Notes: generated by a model from the sequence alone, not told the origin. A stretch of DNA of 6,907 bases from a gamma proteobacterium symbiont of Bathyaustriella thionipta (GCA_025656895.1 JAHXHF010000056.1:1-6907), one strand, 5' to 3'; shown: positions 1-6,000, counted from the first letter of the stretch. A program made the numbers and translations.

Positions 1-2
1 GA

Positions 3-68
3 GTCAAAACAAAACGTCTAAAAGCAGGCTGGGATAATGACTATTTGCTGCGGGTAATCAATGGATGA
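3..68 (+). CDS. Possible 3' end of an unidentified gene entering from the left edge
   Basis: An open frame of 21 codons enters from the left edge and ends at TGA 66-68. The peptide ends in KAGWDNDYLLRVING. The other two plus-strand frames hit stops by positions 21 and 36. I do not recognise the peptide, and 21 codons is too short to prove coding. It could be the C-terminus of a gene upstream of ybgI before the insertion sequence arrived. The rest of the flank, 69-114, shows no gene. Confidence 0.25.
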   Translation, partial: VKTKRLKAGWDNDYLLRVING

Positions 69-117
69 ATTTAAGTCCGATTGCCCTAGTATCTACCCTG
101 AAAATACGGATTCATAT

Positions 118-131
118 ATGGTCCATCCCGC
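118..131 (+). repeat. Subterminal inverted repeat, transposase-downstream end of the IS
   Basis: ATGGTCCATCCCGC is a perfect reverse complement of 1630-1643. Identity stops on both sides of the 14 bp (GTTTGC inside here, against TCCTAT on the other end), so this is the full repeat. The sequence outside it (TAT) does not pair with the other end, as expected for subterminal repeats. Confidence 0.88.
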
Positions 132-159
132 GTTTGCAAGAAAAAGTACCTGAATGTCA

Positions 160-310
160 TAAAGAAAAGTTACTCCCATATATCCGGCCTTTCGTTGAAG
201 CACTATTGGCTTCTGGCCCTGATGGAATCCGCTCATTCCCCTCCTCATCAGGTTATCGATCTCAAAATAGATCCTTGAATCCGGCAGGTTTTGGGGAATG
301 CAGGTATTAC
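160..310 (-). ncRNA. Candidate bridge RNA / seekRNA of the IS1111-group element
   Basis: IS1111-group elements are known to encode their recombination guide RNA between the transposase stop and the nearby inverted repeat; this stretch lies there and on the same strand as the transposase. Read on the minus strand it can form several stems. CATTCCCC (300-293) pairs with GGGGAATG (241-234). Inside that, GATCT (273-269) pairs with AGATC (262-258). A competing hairpin pairs CCTGAT (252-247) with ATCAGG (223-218), with inner arms GGAAT/ATTCC. The RNA sense also contains CGGATTCA, identical to the flank at 107-114, and ATTCCATCAGG, a 10/11 match to 1642-1652. The limits and fold are my estimate by eye; no promoter was identified. 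Confidence 0.35.
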
Positions 311-395
311 CTTTTTATGCCATCACGATTACTTTTTCCACGCAACTGGTTAATCGGTTACTCGGTTTTTCTCAGCGGCCCGTTAAGGCCTCGGA

Positions 396-470
396 GGGGT
401 TATACACGCTTTATCCACGGCGTAGTAGCTTCAACTTTTGCGAAGCGGTGGATAAAGGGTGCATAACCCC
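396..470. repeat. 75-nt near-perfect hairpin with four TTATNCAC words
   Basis: The arms 396-421 and 445-470 are reverse complements at 23 of 26 positions. They enclose a 23-nt loop in which GCTTC (428-432) can pair with GAAGC (442-446). Each arm carries two TTATNCAC words spaced 11 bp start to start: TTATACACG at 400-408 and TTATCCACG at 411-419 on the plus strand, TTATGCACC at 466-458 and TTATCCACC at 455-447 on the minus strand. Each differs from the DnaA-box consensus TTATNCACA only in the last base. The hairpin begins 35 nt after the transposase stop. It has no T-tract on the transposase-sense side, so it is not a standard terminator. Its function is unknown. Confidence 0.8.
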
Positions 471-505
471 GATGTCCATCACCGCCACAAACGCTCTTTT
501 ACTAT

Positions 506-1558
506 TCATATCCCTGCCACCTCTACGGCTGCCTTGAAGGTGGTTTTCTGACTTAATAATGCCCAGGCTATGCGTGCGTTTTTGTTCGCCACGGCCACCG
601 CAGAGATATTTTTGCCACGACGTTGTTCGATGTCATTAACCCAACGATTGCGTTTATCCTGATATTGGTTGGCCACACGAACCACGGTGCGTCCACCGTG
701 AATGAGTAGTGTCCGCAAGTGGCTGTCACCGCGTTTGCTGATACCTAACAGCGTGGGTTTGCCACCCGTCGAGTGTTGCCTGGGCACTAAACCCAACAAG
801 GCTGCCAGCTCACGTCCGTTCTTAAAGACGTTGATGTCACCAATGGCGGCTACCAATGCGGTAGCCGTTAGAAGACCGACGCCCGGGATGGTCAGAAGAC
901 GCTGACAGTCCTCGCTGTGCTGACTGATCTGTTCAAGCTTTTGTTCGAGAGTTTCTTTACGTTCATCCAGATGCACCATTTCCTCATAGAGTTCGTTCAG
1001 CAGCTCCCGGAAGAGGGGTGTTAATCCATTCTCTGCATTTTCCAGTATCAGTGGCACCTGCTTACGAATATAGCTTATGCCTTTGGGAATGGTGATGCCG
1101 TATTCCAGTAACAAGCCTCGGGTTTGATTGGCTAATGCAGTTCTGCGTGCCACTACCTGGCTCCGTATCCGTTGCAGACTTTGAATATCTTGCTGCTCTA
1201 TACTTTTCGTGGGAACAAAGCGCATATTGGGACGTTGTACTGCCTCGCAGATGGCTTCTGCATCCACGGCATCATTCTTGTTGGATTTGACGTAGGGCTT
1301 GACAAACTGTGGAGCCATCATGCGGACATCATGACCCATTTCAGTGAACTGACGTACCCAATGTTGTGAACCTCCGCAGGCCTCCATGCCGATGAGGCAG
1401 ACAGGCAGGTTGGCGATAAACGCAGACAGTTTGTCGCGCTTCAGATTCTTTTTCAGGATCGTGTTTCCTTCTGCATCTACACCGTGCAGTTGAAAACTGT
1501 TTTTGGCCAAATCAATACCTAGCACTTTGATCTCACTTTTTTCGTTATACTGGCTCAT
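506..1558 (-). CDS. IS110-family transposase (DEDD recombinase, IS1111 group)
   Basis: This 350-residue protein is a full-length recombinase of the IS110 family, which excises and inserts its element through a circular form guided by a structured RNA. The N-terminal RuvC-like domain shows the acidic residues D16 (GIDLAK), E59 (GMEACG), D96 and D99 (NKNDAVDAE). A coiled-coil-prone stretch follows at about 185-215. The C-terminal Tnp domain has IPGVGLLTATAL (about 224-235), GLVPRQHSTGGK with S263 as the likely catalytic serine, and the LLGISKRGDSHLRTLLIHGG block (270-289). I start it at the ATG at 1558 because AGGAG lies 11 nt upstream and the product begins close to GIDLAK, as in relatives. 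An in-frame ATG at 1612 would add 18 residues but has no ribosome binding site. No frameshift is seen. It is transcribed away from ybgI. Confidence 0.93.
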   Translation of the reverse strand: MSQYNEKSEIKVLGIDLAKNSFQLHGVDAEGNTILKKNLKRDKLSAFIANLPVCLIGMEACGGSQHWVRQFTEMGHDVRMMAPQFVKPYVKSNKNDAVDAEAICEAVQRPNMRFVPTKSIEQQDIQSLQRIRSQVVARRTALANQTRGLLLEYGITIPKGISYIRKQVPLILENAENGLTPLFRELLNELYEEMVHLDERKETLEQKLEQISQHSEDCQRLLTIPGVGLLTATALVAAIGDINVFKNGRELAALLGLVPRQHSTGGKPTLLGISKRGDSHLRTLLIHGGRTVVRVANQYQDKRNRWVNDIEQRRGKNISAVAVANKNARIAWALLSQKTTFKAAVEVAGI

Positions 1559-1629
1559 GGTCTGTTCTGCTCCTGTTTTTGATGTTATTTGTGAAACTAC
1601 ATCATCGCTCATGTGAAGCCGTTATAGGA

Positions 1630-1643
1630 GCGGGATGGACCAT
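1630..1643 (-). repeat. Subterminal inverted repeat, transposase-upstream end of the IS
   Basis: GCGGGATGGACCAT is the perfect complement partner of 118-131. The 7 bp outside it (TCCATTA, 1644-1650) are taken as the element's asymmetric tip, by analogy with other IS1111-group elements. ybgI begins 27 bp beyond. Confidence 0.88.
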
Positions 1644-1677
1644 TCCATTAGGTTTAACTTACCACGAGCACACTGAA

Positions 1678-2436
1678 ATGAAACTGACCGATTTGCTGGA
1701 CTATTGTGAGAATCTATTGGCGTGTGCAAGCATCAGGGATTATTGCCCGAACGGTTTGCAGGTGGAGTCTTGCCGTGATGTAAGCCGTATTGCCAGTAGT
1801 GTAACTGCCAGTCTGGACGCTATTGAAAAAGCGGCGGATGAAAAAGCCGATGTGCTGCTGGTGCATCATGGTTTTTTCTGGAAAGGTGAAGCCGGGCCGC
1901 TGAGCGGAATGAAAGGCCGGCGTGTGCGACGCTTGTTTGCAGCCAATATCAATCTGCTGGCTTATCACCTGCCTTTGGATAAACATCCGCAGTTGGGTAA
2001 CAATCGCCAGCTGGCAGAACAGTTGGGCATTATGAATGCGCGGCCGCTGGCCGATGACAGTGACATGCAGGGTTTATTGTGGCAGGGAGACTGGCCGCAA
2101 GCACTGACACAGGCACAAATGGCCGGGCATATTGCGCAGGTACTGGGACGTGAGCCACTGGTTCTGGGAAAGCAGCCCGCTTCCATTCGTACACTGGCCT
2201 GGTGCACAGGTGCGGCACAATCCTATATCCAGCAAGCCGCCGAGCTGGGAGTGGATGCCTTTATCAGCGGTGAAGTGTCTGAACAAACCCTGCATCAGGC
2301 GAATGAACTGGGGCTGCTTTATTTTGCTGCCGGACACCACGCCACCGAACGCTACGGGGTACGCGCTCTGGGTGAGCATCTGGCAAAGCAATTTGATGTT
2401 GAGCATGTCGCTCTAGAATTGGATAACCCGGTCTGA
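1678..2436 (+). CDS. ybgI: Nif3-like dinuclear metal center protein, YbgI type
   Basis: This 252-residue protein aligns along its length with E. coli YbgI (about 247 residues) of the Nif3 family, toroidal hexamers with a two-metal site. Links to GTP cyclohydrolase I type 2 exist in annotation, but the real reaction is not settled. The expected metal ligands are present: H63 and H64 (LVHHGFFWKGE), D101 (YHLPLDKHP), and H220 and E224 (AAGHHATE). Other conserved blocks are DYCPNGLQVE (21-30), WCTGAAQSYI (175-184) and DAFISGEVSEQT (193-204). The start at 1678 gives the family N-terminus MKLTDLL. An in-frame ATG at 1579 would read through the insertion sequence and is rejected. The ribosome binding site is weak (GAG at 1666-1668). 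The IS end lies 27 bp upstream, so the native promoter has probably been displaced. Confidence 0.93.
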   Translation: MKLTDLLDYCENLLACASIRDYCPNGLQVESCRDVSRIASSVTASLDAIEKAADEKADVLLVHHGFFWKGEAGPLSGMKGRRVRRLFAANINLLAYHLPLDKHPQLGNNRQLAEQLGIMNARPLADDSDMQGLLWQGDWPQALTQAQMAGHIAQVLGREPLVLGKQPASIRTLAWCTGAAQSYIQQAAELGVDAFISGEVSEQTLHQANELGLLYFAAGHHATERYGVRALGEHLAKQFDVEHVALELDNPV

Positions 2437-2471
2437 AAGCCCCCGGTTTTGCATGTTGATGAGCGATTGGC

Positions 2472-2490
2472 GGGTTAAAAAACCCTTTTT
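2472..2490 (+). terminator. Weak hairpin terminator after ybgI
   Basis: GGGTT (2472-2476), an AAAA loop and AACCC (2481-2485) are followed by five T residues. The stem is only 5 bp, so termination is probably partial. It lies 36 nt after the ybgI stop and its T-tract overlaps the start of the palindromic repeat. Confidence 0.5.
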
Positions 2491-2557
2491 CTCGCAAAGA
2501 CGCGAAGAACGCAAAGAAAAAATGGATTTCCTGGCGGGCCTGGCGGCTTGGCGAGAA
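2489..2557. repeat. Imperfect palindromic intergenic repeat with CGCAAAG units
   Basis: The arms 2489-2519 and 2527-2557 are inverted repeats matching at 23 of 31 positions around a 7-nt loop. The left arm is internally periodic with steps of 8-9 nt (CGCAAAGA, CGCGAAGAA, CGCAAAGAA). The right arm reads TGGCGGGCC, TGGCGGCTTGGCGAGAA. Most mismatches are at the same place within each unit. From memory, related CGCAAAG/GGCGAGAA palindromes occur between genes in many proteobacterial genomes, but their role is unknown to me. It sits between the ybgI terminator and the rplU promoter. Confidence 0.7.
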
Positions 2558-2618
2558 TTTTTTAGTGGTAGCGGCTAATGTCAGGAAGATGTTTTAACGG
2601 TTTTTTCTGCCTACCACG

Positions 2619-2647
2619 TTGACAGGGTGTGAATACCTTAGTAAAAT
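2619..2647 (+). promoter_or_regulatory. Sigma70-type promoter for rplU-rpmA
   Basis: A perfect -35 TTGACA (2619-2624) is followed by a 17-bp spacer and a -10 TAAAAT (2642-2647, five of six consensus bases). This predicts a start near 2654 and a leader of about 50 nt before rplU. The near-consensus match suits a highly expressed ribosomal protein operon. Confidence 0.85.
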
Positions 2648-2703
2648 TCCGCTTCTTTTTTCACGCGTTGTGCGTTGAAATAGCAGAATTCAGGAAACAA
2701 GCC

Positions 2704-3015
2704 ATGTATGCGGTTATTCAAACTGGCGGCAAGCAGTATCGGGTCTCGGAAGGTGATGTTCTTCGCGTAGAAAAACTCAAAGCCGAAGAAGGTGATTCAG
2801 TCGATCTGGACAAGGTCCTTATGCTCGGCGAAGGTGAGTCGGTTAACGTAGGCACACCTTATATTGAAGGTAGCAAGGTAACGGCTACGGTCAAATCGCA
2901 AGGTCGCGGAAAAAAAGTTAAAATCATCAAGTTCAAGCGTCGTAAGCACCACATGAAGCGACAGGGTCATCGTCAATCGTACACCGAGCTTGAAATTACC
3001 GGCATTAGCGCATAA
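2704..3015 (+). CDS. rplU: 50S ribosomal protein L21
   Basis: This 103-residue protein has the same length as E. coli L21, a large-subunit protein that binds 23S rRNA near L20. The N-terminus MYAVIQTGGKQYRVSEGD is the family signature. The C-terminal rRNA-binding segment KVKIIKFKRRKHHMKRQGHR (71-90) and the TGISA ending are also typical. I start at 2704 because AGGAAA (2692-2697) lies 6 nt upstream. An in-frame GTG at 2629 would add 25 residues absent from relatives, and it overlaps the promoter. rplU heads the two-gene unit with rpmA, 15 nt downstream. Confidence 0.98.
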   Translation: MYAVIQTGGKQYRVSEGDVLRVEKLKAEEGDSVDLDKVLMLGEGESVNVGTPYIEGSKVTATVKSQGRGKKVKIIKFKRRKHHMKRQGHRQSYTELEITGISA

Positions 3016-3030
3016 AAGGGACGAACAGCA

Positions 3031-3288
3031 ATGGCACATAAAAAAGCAGGCGGCAGTTCACGCAACGGTCGCGATTCGGAATCAAAACGTCTGGGCGTAA
3101 AAATGTATGGTGGTCAGGCTATCAAGGCCGGCAATATCATCATTCGTCAGCGTGGTACCCAGTATCATAATGGTGTAAACGTAGGTATCGGCAAAGACCA
3201 TACCTTGTTTGCAACGGCTGATGGCACCATATTGTTTCAGCGCAAAGGCCCTAAAAATCGTCGTTATGTGAGCGTAGTGACTGACTGA
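3031..3288 (+). CDS. rpmA: 50S ribosomal protein L27
   Basis: This 85-residue protein is a standard-length L27, which lies near the peptidyl-transferase centre; its flexible N-terminus reaches toward the P-site tRNA. The start MAHKKAGGSSRNGRDSESKR is the family signature, and the N-terminus lacks the cleaved extension found in Firmicutes. Further conserved blocks are YGGQAIKAGNIIIRQRGT (36-53) and GIGKDHTLFATADG. The ribosome binding site is AAGGGA (3016-3021), 9 nt before the ATG. It is co-transcribed with rplU and is followed by a strong terminator. Confidence 0.98.
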   Translation: MAHKKAGGSSRNGRDSESKRLGVKMYGGQAIKAGNIIIRQRGTQYHNGVNVGIGKDHTLFATADGTILFQRKGPKNRRYVSVVTD

Positions 3289-3313
3289 AGCACGATTTTC
3301 TATGGAATTGTTC

Positions 3314-3347
3314 AAAGGCCTCGTCATTGACGGGGCCTTTTGTTTTT
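3314..3347 (+). terminator. Hairpin terminator between rpmA and obgE
   Basis: A 12-bp stem with one G-T pair (3314-3325 with 3329-3340) and a 3-nt loop runs into TTTTGTTTTT. It lies 25 nt after the rpmA stop. I see no clear promoter between it and obgE, so obgE-proB may depend partly on read-through, which would keep Obg well below L21 and L27 levels. Confidence 0.85.
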
Positions 3348-3383
3348 GTAAGGCTGTCAAGCTGAAAGCTTTCGGACCAGGTT

Positions 3384-4463
3384 ATGAAATTTGTAGATGA
3401 AGCCAGTATTCGGGTACAGGCAGGAGATGGAGGCAATGGCGGTGTCAGTTTCCGGCGTGAAAAATATATTCCTCGCGGTGGCCCGGACGGCGGTGACGGG
3501 GGTGACGGCGGTTCGGTGTGGTTACAGGCCAATTCGGGGCTGAACACACTGGTGGACTTTCGCCACAGCCGCATGCACCGTGCGCAGCGTGGTGAAAATG
3601 GCATGGGGCGTAACCGCACCGGTCATGGTGGAGAAGATATTGTAGTTCGGGTTCCCGTGGGTACGCAGGTCAGTGATCTGGATACCGGCGAACATATTGG
3701 TGATCTGCTGGTGCATGATGAGCGTCTTAAAGTGGCTCAGGGCGGTTTTCACGGTATTGGCAATGCGCGTTTCAAAAGCAGCACCAACCGTTCTCCACGC
3801 CAGTTTACCCATGGGGGGGCTGGCGATCAGCGGCAGTTAAAACTGGAGCTGAAAGTACTGGCCGATGTGGGCCTGCTGGGTATGCCGAATGCCGGTAAAT
3901 CCAGCTTTATCAGCAAGGTTTCCAGTGCGCGTCCCAAAGTGGCTGACTATCCTTTTACCACGCTCTATCCCAACCTGGGTGTGGTCAGTGTCGGGCGTGA
4001 ACGCAGCTTTGTGATTGCTGATATTCCCGGCTTGATTGAAGGGGCGGCAGAAGGTGCCGGCCTGGGCATTCAATTTCTCAAACATTTGGCGCGCACGCGT
4101 ATTCTGGCGCATATTGTTGACATCGCTCCGATGAATGAAGAGACCGATCTGGTCGCTGAAGCACAGCAACTTGTCTCTGAGCTGAACAAGTTTGACCCGG
4201 CATTGGGTGGCAAGGAGCGTTGGCTGATCCTGAATAAAATTGATTTGCTGGATGAAACGGAATGGCAGTCACGCCGTCAGGCATTGCTGCAAGGTCTGCA
4301 ATGGCAGGGACCGGTATTCTGTATTTCTGCCATCAGCGGGCAGGGTACCGATGAGCTTTGCGCCGCCTTGATGGACTATTTGCAAACACAAGCCGCTGCT
4401 AATGAGCAGACTGATGATGAGACTGTGGATGATGCCTCCAGTGAATCCTGGAATCCTCTGTAA
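3384..4463 (+). CDS. obgE: Obg/CgtA GTPase, 50S subunit assembly
   Basis: This 359-residue Obg-family GTPase associates with the 50S subunit and acts in its assembly and in growth control. The glycine-rich Obg fold spans about 1-158, with GDGGNGG and GGPDGGDGGDGG visible in its first 45 residues. The G domain follows: G1 GMPNAGKS (166-173), G2 FTT (191-193), G3 DIPG (213-216), G4 NKID (284-287) and G5 SAI (315-317). The acidic C-terminal tail (about 341-351) is usual in proteobacterial Obg. The start gives the canonical MKFVDEA. The Shine-Dalgarno is poor: the only purine-rich match, AGG, ends 2 nt from the ATG. proB follows after 8 nt. Confidence 0.97.
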   Translation: MKFVDEASIRVQAGDGGNGGVSFRREKYIPRGGPDGGDGGDGGSVWLQANSGLNTLVDFRHSRMHRAQRGENGMGRNRTGHGGEDIVVRVPVGTQVSDLDTGEHIGDLLVHDERLKVAQGGFHGIGNARFKSSTNRSPRQFTHGGAGDQRQLKLELKVLADVGLLGMPNAGKSSFISKVSSARPKVADYPFTTLYPNLGVVSVGRERSFVIADIPGLIEGAAEGAGLGIQFLKHLARTRILAHIVDIAPMNEETDLVAEAQQLVSELNKFDPALGGKERWLILNKIDLLDETEWQSRRQALLQGLQWQGPVFCISAISGQGTDELCAALMDYLQTQAAANEQTDDETVDDASSESWNPL

Positions 4464-4471
4464 GCAAGCCC

Positions 4472-5611
4472 ATGTTTGATCGTAGCGATATAAGCAGCGG
4501 CAAGCGCTGGGTAATCAAGATAGGCAGTGCGCTGCTGACCAATGATGGCCGGGGTCTGGATCATGCCGCGCTGGTTGGCTGGGTTGAGCAGATGGCGCAG
4601 CTTTGTGAAATGGGTCATCAATTGGTGCTGGTATCATCCGGCGCGGTCGCGGAAGGGCTGAATCGCATGGGCTGGAAGCAAAGGCCGCAGGCACTGCATG
4701 ACCTGCAGGCGGCTGCCGCTATCGGCCAGATGGGACTGATTCAGGCCTATGAGTCCAGTTTTCGGCAATACGGTTTGCAGGCCGCACAAATTTTACTGAC
4801 GCATGATGACCTGTCCAACCGGCAACGTTATCTGAATGCGCGTAATACCCTGCGTTCCCTGCTGGCGCTGAATGTGCTGCCGGTTGTGAATGAAAATGAC
4901 AGTGTAGCCACCGATGAATTGCGTTTTGGTGATAACGATACACTGGCCGCATTGGTCGCTAATCTGGTAGAAGCCGATTTGCTGGTATTGCTTACCGATC
5001 AGGACGGATTATTTAATGCCGATCCGCGCAGTCACTCACAGGCTGAATTGATTTCACGCAAGGCAGTCAGTGCCGTAGAACTGGATCGAATGGCCGGTGG
5101 CAGTAAAGGCGGCCTGGGGCGCGGTGGTATGCAAACCAAGTTACAGGCTGCGCGTCTGGCTGCGCGTTCCGGCACGCCCACCGTGATAGCCGGTGGCAAA
5201 CAGGCAGCCATATTGACCCGCATTCAGGCGGGTGAAGCCATAGGAACCCTGTTGTGTCCTGATCAGGCACCGGACGCGGCACGCAAACAATGGTTGGCAG
5301 GGCATTTAAAAGTAGCGGGCCGTCTCACTCTGGATGATGGCGCGGTACAGGTTTTGCTGCAATCGGGGCGCAGTTTGCTGGCCGTGGGGGTAACGGCGGT
5401 CAGTGGTAGCTTCAGGCGGGGGGAAGTGGTTGTCTGTGTCAGCCCGGCCGGTGTTGAAGTGGCGCGTGGCCTGGTCAATTATGATGCTGAGCAGGTAGCC
5501 AGGATTATGGGTCGTCCCAGCCGTGATTTCCAACAGATTCTTGGCTATATTGATGACGAAGAACTGATTCACCGGGATAGCCTGGTGATTTGCAATCGTG
5601 CGCGGATTTAA
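4472..5611 (+). CDS. proB: Glutamate 5-kinase with C-terminal PUA domain
   Basis: This enzyme phosphorylates L-glutamate with ATP, the first step of proline synthesis. At 379 residues it is full length for the two-domain form. The amino acid kinase domain shows KIGSALLT (16-23), SSGAVAEG (55-62), VNENDSV (139-145), FGDND (152-156), TDQDGLFNADPR (175-186) and GRGGMQTKLQAA (216-227). The PUA domain occupies about 278-358. Activity in this family is usually feedback-inhibited by proline. The gene starts 8 nt after obgE with no recognisable Shine-Dalgarno, which suggests translational coupling. Its partner proA is not in the window. A strong terminator follows. Confidence 0.97.
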   Translation: MFDRSDISSGKRWVIKIGSALLTNDGRGLDHAALVGWVEQMAQLCEMGHQLVLVSSGAVAEGLNRMGWKQRPQALHDLQAAAAIGQMGLIQAYESSFRQYGLQAAQILLTHDDLSNRQRYLNARNTLRSLLALNVLPVVNENDSVATDELRFGDNDTLAALVANLVEADLLVLLTDQDGLFNADPRSHSQAELISRKAVSAVELDRMAGGSKGGLGRGGMQTKLQAARLAARSGTPTVIAGGKQAAILTRIQAGEAIGTLLCPDQAPDAARKQWLAGHLKVAGRLTLDDGAVQVLLQSGRSLLAVGVTAVSGSFRRGEVVVCVSPAGVEVARGLVNYDAEQVARIMGRPSRDFQQILGYIDDEELIHRDSLVICNRARI

Positions 5612-5643
5612 TCCGAGTTGCAAAGAGTGGTGGCAGGACAGAC

Positions 5644-5677
5644 ATAAAAAAACCGGCTAAAAAGCCGGTTTTTTTAT
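5644..5677. terminator. Bidirectional terminator between convergent proB and rpsT
   Basis: A perfect 15-bp inverted repeat (5644-5658 with 5663-5677) has an AAAA loop. The GC-rich core CCGGCT/AGCCGG is flanked by A7 on one side and T7 on the other, so each strand reads stem then U-tract. It lies 32 nt after the proB stop and 16 nt beyond the rpsT stop. Confidence 0.93.
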
Positions 5678-5693
5678 GATGTGGCTGAGATTT

Positions 5694-5954
5694 TTACATA
5701 CTCTTGATTTGAGCATTCAGGCGCGACTTATGACGGGCGGCCTTATTGACATGGATGATGCCTTTATTGCTCATCTTGTCTACAGTGGGAGCGCAGATTT
5801 TATAAGCAGCTTGCGCGGCTTCTTTATCGCCTTTTTCAATGGCGTAGACTACGTTTTTAATGGCAGTACGCATATTGCTGCGCTGAGCGGCATTGTGAGC
5901 GCGACTTTTGTCGGCTTGACGGGCACGTTTACGAGCTTGAGGCGAATTGGCCAA
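5694..5954 (-). CDS. rpsT: 30S ribosomal protein S20, UUG start
   Basis: This 86-residue lysine/arginine-rich helical protein is a primary binder of 16S rRNA in the small subunit (E. coli S20 has 87). The signature MANSPQARKRARQADKSRAHN and the ending NKGIIHVNKAARHKSRLNAQI fit the family. The start codon is TTG: the plus strand reads CAA at 5952-5954. It is preceded 5 nt away by GGAGAA. E. coli rpsT also begins with UUG, where the weak start is part of autoregulation by S20. The gene stands alone, with its own promoter and a terminator shared with proB, and it is divergent from rnd. Confidence 0.97.
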   Translation of the reverse strand: MANSPQARKRARQADKSRAHNAAQRSNMRTAIKNVVYAIEKGDKEAAQAAYKICAPTVDKMSNKGIIHVNKAARHKSRLNAQIKSM

Positions 5955-5959
5955 GGCTG

Positions 5960-5965
5960 TTCTCC
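5960..5965 (-). promoter_or_regulatory. Ribosome binding site for rpsT
   Basis: GGAGAA on the minus strand lies 5 nt before the TTG codon. Together with the conserved MANSPQARKR N-terminus, it fixes this non-AUG start; no in-frame ATG offers a better one. Confidence 0.8.
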
Positions 5966-6000
5966 AATACTAAATACGGTTTTTCTGAAAAAAGAGGCGC

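Larger units (their letters stand above)
115..1650 (-). mobile_element. IS110-family insertion sequence, IS1111 group, apparently intact
   Basis: The element has a full-length DEDD transposase on the minus strand and perfect 14-bp inverted repeats, ATGGTCCATCCCGC at 118-131 and its complement at 1630-1643. It has a short non-coding segment upstream of the transposase (about 70 nt to the repeat) and a long one downstream (about 375 nt). Known IS1111-group elements have subterminal, not terminal, repeats, with about 7 bp outside the repeat on the transposase-upstream side and about 3 bp on the other. I set the outer limits (115 and 1650) by that rule, so they may be off by a few bases. No target duplication is evident. 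The transposase frame is undamaged and both repeats are perfect, so the copy may be recent and active. Confidence 0.85.

Noticed and set aside
400..466. A replication origin based on the four DnaA-box-like words
   Set aside because: The words all sit in one hairpin inside an insertion sequence, with no AT-rich unwinding region or replication gene beside them.
471..485. TCCATCACCGC resembling the IS inverted repeat (TCCATCCCGC)
   Set aside because: The match needs a one-base insertion and lacks the ATGG start of the repeat, so it may be chance; I did not annotate it as a third repeat copy.
65..537. Plus-strand open frames across the IS non-coding end (65-466 and 298-537)
   Set aside because: They run through the hairpin and inverted repeat, have no recognisable protein motif or good ribosome binding site, and overlap the transposase end.
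1600..1649. A transposase or outward promoter at the right end of the IS (TATAAC on the minus strand, TATAGG on the plus strand)
   Set aside because: No acceptable -35 lies at 16-18 bp in either direction, including in the modelled circular junction.
1579..1677. An upstream extension of ybgI starting inside the insertion sequence
   Set aside because: The extra 33 residues are encoded by the IS end and overlap the transposase start region; they have no counterpart in YbgI, and the ATG at 1678 gives the family N-terminus.
3364..3373. Perfect 10-bp palindrome GAAAGCTTTC before obgE as an operator
   Set aside because: It is short, contains a common AAGCTT core and has no partner site or promoter beside it.
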